Assembly (NCBI GenBank): GCA_900110635.1
Contig: FOEK01000002.1
Coordinates: 186,001-250,000, forward strand
Origin: Lachnospiraceae bacterium NE2001
GTDB taxonomy: Bacteria > Bacillota > Clostridia > Lachnospirales > Lachnospiraceae
Direction of reading: 5' to 3'
Length of the DNA: 64,000 nt
Of the stretch, positions 25,047-33,129 are shown in pieces. Under the pieces are notes generated by a model. That model was not told the origin of the DNA. It saw nothing but the letters and a program-made list of their open reading frames with translations, and made no database searches. The translations under genes were made by a program, and so were the position numbers. Numbering within the stretch: the first letter of the stretch is position 1; every line of letters begins with the position of its first letter.

Positions 25047-27752
25047 ATGACAGATGACAGGACTGTATATGATGATGGTACTGTATATGAGGGAAATGAT
25101 GATGGTACCGTATACGAAGGATTAGACGATAATACAGTTTATGAAACGGATGGTACCGTGTACGAAGAGGAAACGACATCCACTAAGGTTTCTACATCGG
25201 GTGGTGGGTTCGCCAAGGGCAGTCTGCTGCTTGATACATACCTAGTGGAGTCGGATCCGATTCAGGGTGGTATGGGTTCTATATGGCGTGTACATCATCA
25301 AAACTGGGATACAGATCTGGCTATGAAACGCCCTAAGAAAGAATTCTTTGAAACAGATAAGCAGAAGGATGCATTTATACGCGAGTGTGATTCCTGGATC
25401 AATCTTGGACTGCATCCAAATATAGTATCCTGTTACTATGTTCGTGAGATAGAGGGTGTACCAACTATCTTTTCTGAATGGATGACAGGGGGAAGTCTTG
25501 AAAGTAAGATTCAGGACAGATCGCTTTATGAAGGCTCTGAAGAGGAGGTTAAGAAACGTCTTCTGGATATTGCAATCCAATTTGCCAGAGGCCTCAACTA
25601 TGCTCATGAGAAGGGGCTTATCCATCAGGATGTAAAGCCTGACAATGTGCTTCTGGACAGTGAATGGGATGCAAAGGTCAGTGATTTTGGTCTGGCAAAG
25701 GCACGTTCCCTGATTACTATCCTAGAAGGTGAGTGGACCGTGAGGGAGGATGAGCCTGTGGGGACCATCGTGACTCCTTCAGGAGGAATGACGCCTTCAT
25801 ACTGTTCGCCTGAGCAGTCCTGTTCTCAGCCACTTACAAGACGTACAGATATATACAGCTGGGCTGTAAGTATCCTTGAAATGTATCTGGGAGATAAACC
25901 CTGGATGCATGGCCGTGAGCTGACAGGCCCTATGGTGGGATCAGCCTGTGATGTGTATTTTGAAATGTGCCGGATTTCTATTCCAGATAGGCTGAAGGGT
26001 CTTCTGGCCCGTTGTCTGGCATATGATCCAGATGACAGGTATCACGATTTTACTGAGGTGGAATCCGCTTTAAAGGAGATATACAGATTAGAGACAGGAG
26101 AGGACTATCTTCGCTCTATACCTGAGGCGGCATCTGATACTGCTGATTCCTTAAACAACCGTGCCCTTAGCTTTCTTGATCTTGGTAAAACTGATGAAGC
26201 ACTTCTTTTGTGGGATACAGCACTTAAGACTGACAATAGAAACTTTCGTGCTCATTATAATCGTGCAGTTACCCTGTGGAAGAATAATCAGATAAATGCA
26301 GATGAATTATATGCTTCAGTATATGACCGGCAGGAGGATTCTGAAGACTGGAGGAAAGCCAGCGAGGCAGTCAGCTTCGCCAAGGTTATCACCTACGATG
26401 ATATAAAGTATTCTCTTGTAAAAGAGATGAACAGAGCAGATCCATCCAAGAATACATTTACCAGAGAGGATATAGCAAACCAGGCAAGGCTGGATGGTAT
26501 TGCAATACCTGAAGAGCCTATGTATCAGTTTGAAAACTGGCGTATCTATTGGCAGGAAAAAAAATATGATGAAAATGGAATATATGATCGAAGTCGTGAT
26601 GGCAGAAGAACTATATCCTACGACTGGGAAGCTGCTGAATATGTAGTGGCTGAAAAAGATGCTGAGTATAGATTTAAGAGTACACCGCCTGATAAGGTGG
26701 GTGGAGGCTGGAAGTTCCTGGATGGGAGCGGAGAGATACTTACGACTCACGGGTATGATGTACATTTTATAAGCGCTGCTACAGGCAGATCACTGCTGAT
26801 ATTCCATTCTGACAGAGACTGGGATGACGATGTGATATTTGACCACATAATGAGTGTCTCTGAAAATGGATTCGTTCAGCTTGAAAAGTCTGACACAATG
26901 CGGAGTAAGAGATGGATAAAACTTCCTCCTGCAGATCCGAAGGTGGATTATATCTTATCCAGGATCGAGAGCTTTTCAGAGAGGGATGATGCCCTGAAGC
27001 AGCTGCAGCTGGATTATTATGAAGCCCTCAGATATATGGAGGGAGAGGATTATGAGGAGGTGCTTGATATACTGGCACCATCTCTGGAGAATGGAACGCT
27101 CCTTCAGTTTGAACCAGCGCTGAGACTCTGGGAAAAGCTTTATAGATACTGCGAGCCTGGAAAGCTGGTAACTGTTATACCATCCGACAGCCTGTGGCGC
27201 CCTGTAAAGCAGGATGCCACCTGGATTGATGATAATCCGCCTGAAGGCTTTGAATGGATGCTGAATACCTATGATGGCGATGATTTCTTTCTGACTGCTG
27301 TTGAGTCGTACTCCATGTCTGAAAATTATCACGACACCATAGATTATGATTTTACTTATTCGCTTAAGGCAGAGGATATGGAGACCGGAGATGTGATCTT
27401 TACAGCTGAGAAGCTGACCACAGACAGCCAGGATGATGAGGATGTGATAGATTACGGTCTGTGGATGATCCTGGATGGAACTCAGCTCTGGTATAAGAAA
27501 ACTGCGTGGCCATATTCAGGAGCTGTGAATCTGATCGATCCTGAGACACAGAGGAAAATCGGACTTAAGCTGGCACTGCCAGGAGAGGGGGCGTATTTTC
27601 TGCAGAATACTGATAACGGAGTTGATATCGGTGGCTTTACATTTGATGATGAGTACTTTGGAATCGCACCTTTAATTGATGCTCAGGTTGTGCAGTGTCA
27701 GAAAAGAGCATACAGGCTGATATATCAATATAAAGGACTGAGGGATGAGTGA
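25047..27752 (+). CDS. Ser/Thr kinase with N-terminal TVY(D/E) repeats and TPR segment
   Basis: 901 residues; the ATG at 25047 is chosen because AAAGGAGG precedes it. Residues 1-44 contain five acidic TVY(D/E) units with Thr at 6, 12, 21, 30 and 37, each fitting the pT-x-x-D/E pattern favoured by many FHA domains. The kinase domain (about 58-345) has IQGGMGSIWRV, the lysine in LAMKRP, HQDVKPDNV (Gln instead of the usual Arg, a non-RD kinase) and SDFGLAKA. Two TPR-like repeats follow (LNNRALSFLDLGKTDEAL, HYNRAVTLW), then about 450 residues of mixed alpha/beta sequence I do not recognise. It lies 70 bp after the phosphatase gene. The repeats look like docking sites for the FHA-kinase (inference). 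Confidence 0.9.
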   Translation: MTDDRTVYDDGTVYEGNDDGTVYEGLDDNTVYETDGTVYEEETTSTKVSTSGGGFAKGSLLLDTYLVESDPIQGGMGSIWRVHHQNWDTDLAMKRPKKEFFETDKQKDAFIRECDSWINLGLHPNIVSCYYVREIEGVPTIFSEWMTGGSLESKIQDRSLYEGSEEEVKKRLLDIAIQFARGLNYAHEKGLIHQDVKPDNVLLDSEWDAKVSDFGLAKARSLITILEGEWTVREDEPVGTIVTPSGGMTPSYCSPEQSCSQPLTRRTDIYSWAVSILEMYLGDKPWMHGRELTGPMVGSACDVYFEMCRISIPDRLKGLLARCLAYDPDDRYHDFTEVESALKEIYRLETGEDYLRSIPEAASDTADSLNNRALSFLDLGKTDEALLLWDTALKTDNRNFRAHYNRAVTLWKNNQINADELYASVYDRQEDSEDWRKASEAVSFAKVITYDDIKYSLVKEMNRADPSKNTFTREDIANQARLDGIAIPEEPMYQFENWRIYWQEKKYDENGIYDRSRDGRRTISYDWEAAEYVVAEKDAEYRFKSTPPDKVGGGWKFLDGSGEILTTHGYDVHFISAATGRSLLIFHSDRDWDDDVIFDHIMSVSENGFVQLEKSDTMRSKRWIKLPPADPKVDYILSRIESFSERDDALKQLQLDYYEALRYMEGEDYEEVLDILAPSLENGTLLQFEPALRLWEKLYRYCEPGKLVTVIPSDSLWRPVKQDATWIDDNPPEGFEWMLNTYDGDDFFLTAVESYSMSENYHDTIDYDFTYSLKAEDMETGDVIFTAEKLTTDSQDDEDVIDYGLWMILDGTQLWYKKTAWPYSGAVNLIDPETQRKIGLKLALPGEGAYFLQNTDNGVDIGGFTFDDEYFGIAPLIDAQVVQCQKRAYRLIYQYKGLRDE

Positions 27753-27811
27753 CCGGATATTTCAGATGGGGATTTTTGATGTATAGATAGGAGAAGAATT
27801 GGGGGTATAAG

Positions 27812-30800
27812 ATGAATAAATCTGCAACGTTGCTCTATGTAATAGAGAGAGCAAAAGCCGAAGCAAAGCATAGAGGCTGGGGCGACTATGGAATGGAGGA
27901 TGCATTTCTGGGAATACTGAAGCTTAGTGAGATCAAAGCTGAGGATATGATGAAGGGACCAAAGTTCTTTCTTGATATAGTAGATATTGAGATAAAAGCA
28001 TTGAAGATTGTATTCTCTGATGTGTATAAGGTTGATACCACAGAACTTCGCGGGCTTCTTAGAAGAGAAATGAAGCAAGTGGAGAAACCGGATGCGGATG
28101 CCTATATAAAATGTATGGAACGTGCGGAAAAATTGGCTGAGGAACGAAAGTCCCCTCAGCTCTTTCCGGTTGATCTGTTAAATGCGATCATCGAGAAGCC
28201 TTCGGATATTCTTAAAGATATTTGTGATATTGAAAAATGGAATAAACCGACGGATGAAAATGAAGTTCACAGGGAAAAAGAGGATGATGGGAAAGCTGCT
28301 CCTTATGATGGTTCAGATAGAGAATCAGACAGTGAACCTGATGGAGAAGGTGAATCGTCAGATAAGAATATAGATGAAATGAGTCCTGAGTTTCTTCCAG
28401 AGCTTACATCCCGTGTTCGTCGCCTGAGAACAAAGCTTCTCAGTACAGTGCAGGGACAGGACCACGTAGTGCACAGTTTTGCAGAGGGAATCTTTGCTGC
28501 AGAGGTTCTGGCTGCCAGTGATGAGAATAGAAAACGCCCAAAGGCTATCTTCGCATTTGCAGGTCCTCCAGGAGTTGGTAAAACCTTCCTGGCGGAGCAG
28601 GCTGCAGATCAGCTGAAGCTTCCATTTATGAGATTTGATATGTCAACATATTCTGATCATCAGTCATATATGGGACTTGTTGGATTTGAGAAGAGTTATT
28701 CAGGGGCAAAGGAAGGATTGCTGACTGGATTTGTCAGAAAGAATCCTCGTTCAATTCTGCTCTTTGATGAGATAGAAAAGGCGCACCTCAACACTATTCA
28801 GCTGTTTTTGCAGATACTGGATGCTGGACGTTTGTCGGACCGATATCACGGGCAGGAGGTATCATTTCGCGATACTATCATTATATTTACAAGTAATGCA
28901 GGCAAGTCACTGTACGAGGGTGATGCCCGTCATAATGCAGCTGGAATTCCGAGAAAGACTATACTGAATGCACTTGAAACTGAGACGGATCCAAGAACTG
29001 GCGAGCCTTTCTTCCCAGCGGCCATAACCAGCCGTCTTGCAACAGGCTGGCCAATCCTATTTAACCATCTTGCACCTCACGATCTGGAGAAGATCAGTGA
29101 ACGTGAAATGTCACGATTCGGAGAACTCTTCGAAAAACAGTACGGTGTTAAATCCAGCTTCGACAAAATGCTTCCGACGGCTCTCCTTTTCCGGGAGGGT
29201 GGAGCGGTTGATGCCAGAACTCTGCGTGCGCAGACTGAGCTTTTCTTCAAGAACGAGATATTTAAGGTGTGCAGGCTATGGAGTCAGGAGAGCTTTGATG
29301 AGGCGATAAAGAGCCTCAGCAGCATCAGCTTTAAGGTTGAAACTGATCTTTTAACTGAGGATGTGCGGCCACTATTTTTCGGTGATGATAAGCCTGAGAT
29401 ACTTATTTATGGCGATTCGGTCTTTGCAGATAAATGTCGGAGCACTATGACGGATTTTGTATTCTACGATACCAGAGATATAGAGGAAGCTCTGAAGCTG
29501 GCCGGTGAGAAGGACATACGTCTTGTTATGATTGATATAACTGAGAAAAGCGCAGTGCCAGAGGATTTGATGGCCACCGTGTTTGAGGGTGATGTGCCCG
29601 AGGATATTATGATGTCTGTAGGTGCATTTGACTATAAGCCTATGGCAGCTGGTGCATTTCGTGATGGCAGCAGACTCTTTAAGATGCTTCACGAGAGACT
29701 GCCGGATATTCCTGTTTATCTGCTGGAGACAGAAGGCTCTGATACACAAGGCTTCGAGATAGACGAGGAGCTTACAATGAGTTTTGTCCGTGCAGGCGCC
29801 CGTGGAAAACTTACCTGTAAATATGACGATTTTTCTGGTTTTCAGGATGAGATATCAAAGATATGTCGTGAATTATATCTGCAAAATGTATCTGCAGGTC
29901 TTGCGGCTGAGAGAAAGGTTCTTTATTTTGAAACTGCACCAAAGCTTTCCTATGACAAGAGTGAGGTGACGATACGTCTTCGTGATTTCTCGCTTAAACG
30001 CGCAGCCACGGCTGAAGATGCTGGCAGTGTTCTTGATGAGGTGGAGAAGCCGAACGTAAGCTTCAGAGATGTTATAGGAGCCAGTGATGCAAAGGAGGAG
30101 CTGAGGTTCTTTATAGACTATCTGAAGAATCCAAAGAAGTTCACAGCCCGGGGGCTTACACCGCCAAAGGGTGTTCTTCTCTATGGTCCTCCAGGAACGG
30201 GAAAGACCATGCTGGCAAAGGCTATGGCTGGCGAATCCAACGTGGCATTTATCCCTGCAGTTGCCAGCTCCTTCGTAACGAAATATCAGGGCAGCGGACC
30301 GGAGTCTGTCAGAGAGCTCTTTAAGAAGGCTAGACGTTATGCGCCTTCGATAATATTTATAGATGAGATAGATGCCGTAGGCAGAAAGCGAACCGCAGGT
30401 ATGAATGCGCATGGTGAGGAAATGGCACTGAATGCTCTCCTTACCGAGATGGACGGCTTCTCAGTTGATCCAAAGCGTCCGGTATTTGTTCTTGCAGCAA
30501 CCAACTTCGATGTTGAGGAAGGCAAGGGTGGTATGGGTGTGATCGATCCAGCCCTTGCCCGTAGATTTGACAGAAAGATTCTTGTGGATCTGCCAAATGC
30601 TGCTGAACGCGAAGAGCTTCTAAGACTGCTTCTTGGCAAGAACCAGAACTGTACAGTCAGTGATGATATGCTTCGTCGCACGGCAGAACGTGCAGTAGGC
30701 ATGAGTCCTGCAAACCTAACCAGTGTTGTGGAGCTTGCAAACCGTATGGCTATGAAAGCAGGAAAGCCTCTCGATGATGGCATACTGGATGAAGCATTTG

Positions 30801-31357
30801 AGCTTACTAAACACGGCGAGAAGAAGGACTGGGGCTTTGAATATCTGGAGAGGGTTGCGCGTCACGAGAGTGGCCATGCATTCCTATGTTATCTCGGTGG
30901 ATATACGCCTGCATATCTGACTATCGTTGCCCGTGGTGGTCACGGTGGCTATATGGAGCATTCGGCTAAAGAAATGGGCCCGCTTTCCACCAAGGAGGAG
31001 CTTATATCCCGAATACGTACAAGTCTTGGTGGACGTGCGGCAGAGATTGTTTACTATGGCGAGAAGGACGGCGTATCCACTGGAGCCTCCGGGGATCTGG
31101 AGCAGGCCACCAGGCTTGCTGTCACTATGATATGCACCTACGGAATGGATGAGGAGTTTGGACTTGCCTATATGGACGCAGGAGATGCAATGAAGGATCC
31201 GTCTTTACGTAAGCGGGTGAATGAACTGCTCTCTGCTGAAATGCGAGCAACCATCGATATCATTTCACAGAACAAAGAACGTATCGATCGCATGGTCAGC
31301 GAACTTTTGAAGAAGAACAAGCTGACCGGCGCCGAGATGGAGGAGCTCCTTAAATAA
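27812..31357 (+). CDS. Double AAA+ protease: Clp-like ATPase fused to a soluble FtsH-like ATPase and M41 peptidase
   Basis: 1181 residues. A helical Clp-N-like start (about 1-130) and acidic linker lead to a ClpB/ClpA-D2-like AAA+ module: Walker A AGPPGVGKTFL near 250, Walker B ILLFDEIEKAH near 313. A receiver-like alpha/beta region (about 525-640) follows. Next is an FtsH-type AAA+ domain: PPKGVLLYGPPGTGKTML near 788, Walker B IIFIDEIDAVGR near 847, then the M41 zinc motif HESGH near 1017 with the later acidic ligand in GASGDLEQAT. FtsH normally has two membrane helices and one AAA+ module; here none is visible and a second unfoldase is present. It lies 59 bp after the kinase and is probably its effector, degrading phosphorylated or FHA-delivered targets (inference). 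Confidence 0.9.
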   Translation: MNKSATLLYVIERAKAEAKHRGWGDYGMEDAFLGILKLSEIKAEDMMKGPKFFLDIVDIEIKALKIVFSDVYKVDTTELRGLLRREMKQVEKPDADAYIKCMERAEKLAEERKSPQLFPVDLLNAIIEKPSDILKDICDIEKWNKPTDENEVHREKEDDGKAAPYDGSDRESDSEPDGEGESSDKNIDEMSPEFLPELTSRVRRLRTKLLSTVQGQDHVVHSFAEGIFAAEVLAASDENRKRPKAIFAFAGPPGVGKTFLAEQAADQLKLPFMRFDMSTYSDHQSYMGLVGFEKSYSGAKEGLLTGFVRKNPRSILLFDEIEKAHLNTIQLFLQILDAGRLSDRYHGQEVSFRDTIIIFTSNAGKSLYEGDARHNAAGIPRKTILNALETETDPRTGEPFFPAAITSRLATGWPILFNHLAPHDLEKISEREMSRFGELFEKQYGVKSSFDKMLPTALLFREGGAVDARTLRAQTELFFKNEIFKVCRLWSQESFDEAIKSLSSISFKVETDLLTEDVRPLFFGDDKPEILIYGDSVFADKCRSTMTDFVFYDTRDIEEALKLAGEKDIRLVMIDITEKSAVPEDLMATVFEGDVPEDIMMSVGAFDYKPMAAGAFRDGSRLFKMLHERLPDIPVYLLETEGSDTQGFEIDEELTMSFVRAGARGKLTCKYDDFSGFQDEISKICRELYLQNVSAGLAAERKVLYFETAPKLSYDKSEVTIRLRDFSLKRAATAEDAGSVLDEVEKPNVSFRDVIGASDAKEELRFFIDYLKNPKKFTARGLTPPKGVLLYGPPGTGKTMLAKAMAGESNVAFIPAVASSFVTKYQGSGPESVRELFKKARRYAPSIIFIDEIDAVGRKRTAGMNAHGEEMALNALLTEMDGFSVDPKRPVFVLAATNFDVEEGKGGMGVIDPALARRFDRKILVDLPNAAEREELLRLLLGKNQNCTVSDDMLRRTAERAVGMSPANLTSVVELANRMAMKAGKPLDDGILDEAFELTKHGEKKDWGFEYLERVARHESGHAFLCYLGGYTPAYLTIVARGGHGGYMEHSAKEMGPLSTKEELISRIRTSLGGRAAEIVYYGEKDGVSTGASGDLEQATRLAVTMICTYGMDEEFGLAYMDAGDAMKDPSLRKRVNELLSAEMRATIDIISQNKERIDRMVSELLKKNKLTGAEMEELLK

Positions 31358-31386
31358 CCAGCTGGGGACGGTTCTCAAATGGTTAT
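31354..31386. repeat. GGGGACGGTTCT-type repeat with small hairpin
   Basis: ATAACCA (31354-31360) and TGGTTAT (31380-31386) flank the core GGGGACGGTTCT. The hairpin overlaps the stop codon of the AAA+ protease gene. Related cores occur at 39850 and 43333. Confidence 0.6.
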
Positions 31387-31407
31387 CTTGGAGGGAAGTG
31401 TGCTATA

Positions 31408-31728
31408 ATGGAGAAAGATAAACCCTACTTTTTGGTTAAAGAATATGTGCTCGATACACAGGGAGAAAGGCTTGAATCTAGTAAAGATAAGCTTGATAAA
31501 ATGAAAAGCATAGAAGCTTTGTTTTGCACAATCGATGAAGAGATAATAAAGCTTGGCACAGAACTGAGTGAGCATGGTAGAATAATCAAGAAGGACTATG
31601 ATCGGCGGACTAGGTTCTCTGTTCTTTTTGAAGCAGATAGCCAGAATCTGCTGGATAAATACGTGGAGGACTTTGACCGCTTTATAAGTAACGTGACAAA
31701 TGAAACTGGTGTAGAGTTTATTACATAA
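31408..31728 (+). CDS. Small protein of unknown function
   Basis: 106 residues, soluble, Lys/Glu/Asp-rich, with a helical middle (LESSKDKLDKMKSIEALF) and a C-terminal helix (LLDKYVEDFDRFISNV). GGAGGGAAG lies about 13 nt upstream of the ATG, rather far. It sits between the AAA+ protease and the acyltransferase in the same direction, so cotranscription is likely. No family is recognised. Confidence 0.55.
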   Translation: MEKDKPYFLVKEYVLDTQGERLESSKDKLDKMKSIEALFCTIDEEIIKLGTELSEHGRIIKKDYDRRTRFSVLFEADSQNLLDKYVEDFDRFISNVTNETGVEFIT

Positions 31729-31779
31729 ATAAGTGACTGTTTTAATAGGGCAGAATATGTCACATAACCGGGAGAGGGT

Positions 31780-33039
31780 ATGAAGAAAGAGTTTGAGAGA
31801 TTTGATATGTCGGCGCCGCCGGTGCGAACAAAGTGGTACCTTAGGCCGCTGACGTACATCCTGAGCATGCCGGATGTTATAAAGCATAAGAATATACTGC
31901 ATAAGGATGGAACGGAGGATTTAAAGGCTCCTTTTGTTCTTCTTTGTAATCATAATGCATTTATGGATTTCAAGGTGGCCACCAAGGCCATATATCCTAT
32001 GAGAGCAAACTATGTTGTTGCCATAGATGGATTCATCGGGCGTGAGAAGCTTCTACGTGATGTGGGCTGCATCTGTAAGAGGAAGTTCACCAGTGATCCT
32101 ATGCTTGTAAAGCAGCTGGTTAAGACTATTAAAAATGGAGATGTAGCTATCATTTATCCAGAAGCCAGATATTCACTTTGTGGAACAACCGCGGTTCTTC
32201 CTGAATCCCTCGGAAAGTTATGTAAACTACTAAAGGCACCTGTGGCTGTGCTCATCTGTCACGGACATCATATCAATTCACCCTTCTGGAACCTTCACGA
32301 CAGGGGAGTAAAGCCAACAGAAGCAGACTACAAGCTTCTTTTCACAAAGGAAGAACTGAAGTCTGCGTCAGTAGAAGAGATAAATAAAAGGATAGTAGAA
32401 GCATTTCAGTATGATGACTTCGCCTGGCAGAAGGAGAAGGGCCTTAGGATTACTTATAAGGGACGTGCAGAGGGACTGCATAAGGTCCTCTATCAATGTG
32501 CCGCCTGCAGGAAAGAATACAAGATGGAGTCGTCAGGTACTATATTAAAATGTAATGCCTGCGGAAAGAAATGGGAAATGACTGAGCTGGGCGAGCTAAT
32601 GGCTCTTGAAGGTGAGACGGAGTTCTCGCATATCCCAGACTGGTACGAGTGGGAACGTCTCAATGTTCGTAGTGAGGTGGAAGCAGGAACCTACTCCAGC
32701 GGCGAACTTCCAGTCCACGTGGATACACTTCCAAATGCCAAAAAGTTTATTCGTCTTGGCAATGGTACTATGGTCCACGATATGAATGGATTCACAGTTC
32801 GAGGAACCGATGTGGATGGGGATCCCTTCGAAATGATAAAGACAGTTCCATCGCTTTATTCCTGCCATATCGAGTATGAATACCTGGGTAAGTTTGGAGA
32901 CTGTGTTGATCTCAATACTTTGCAGGATACCTGGTACATTTATCCCGAACCCGATAAGTGCGAGTTCGCTGTAACCAAGATGGCGCTGGCCACCGAAGAA
33001 CTGTATCGGACCAAAACTGGAAATCGAGGCATGATGTAA
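31780..33039 (+). CDS. PlsC-like acyltransferase with C-terminal zinc ribbon
   Basis: 419 residues. Residues about 45-180 carry the PlsC/LPLAT motifs: CNHNAFMD (the NHx4D catalytic box), a GFIGREKLLRDVGCICKRKF block and IIYPEAR (the substrate-phosphate-binding box). A zinc ribbon follows at about 245-270 (CAACRKEYKM, then LKCNACGKKWEM), then about 130 residues of unknown type. Acylation of a lysophospholipid or related lipid is the family activity. A zinc ribbon after PlsC is uncommon and could bind a partner or nucleic acid. GGGAGAGG precedes the ATG. It ends the locus that starts at 21486. Confidence 0.85.
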   Translation: MKKEFERFDMSAPPVRTKWYLRPLTYILSMPDVIKHKNILHKDGTEDLKAPFVLLCNHNAFMDFKVATKAIYPMRANYVVAIDGFIGREKLLRDVGCICKRKFTSDPMLVKQLVKTIKNGDVAIIYPEARYSLCGTTAVLPESLGKLCKLLKAPVAVLICHGHHINSPFWNLHDRGVKPTEADYKLLFTKEELKSASVEEINKRIVEAFQYDDFAWQKEKGLRITYKGRAEGLHKVLYQCAACRKEYKMESSGTILKCNACGKKWEMTELGELMALEGETEFSHIPDWYEWERLNVRSEVEAGTYSSGELPVHVDTLPNAKKFIRLGNGTMVHDMNGFTVRGTDVDGDPFEMIKTVPSLYSCHIEYEYLGKFGDCVDLNTLQDTWYIYPEPDKCEFAVTKMALATEELYRTKTGNRGMM

Positions 33040-33073
33040 TAAAGGTATATTATGATGTAGATGTCATAATGTT

Positions 33074-33107
33074 AAAAAGCGTTTCTTGCAAGCAAGAAAC
33101 GCTTTTT
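33074..33107. terminator. Bidirectional terminator
   Basis: AAAAAGCGTTTCTTGC (33074-33089) and its exact complement (33092-33107), flanked by A and T runs, lie between convergent genes. Confidence 0.9.
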
Positions 33108-33129
33108 GACTTTTGATACTATGGTCAGA

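Noticed and set aside
21486-33039. Type VI or type VII secretion locus
   Set aside because: FHA, kinase and phosphatase occur in such loci, but no EssC/FtsK-like, VipA/B, Hcp, VgrG, YukD or WXG100 gene is present.
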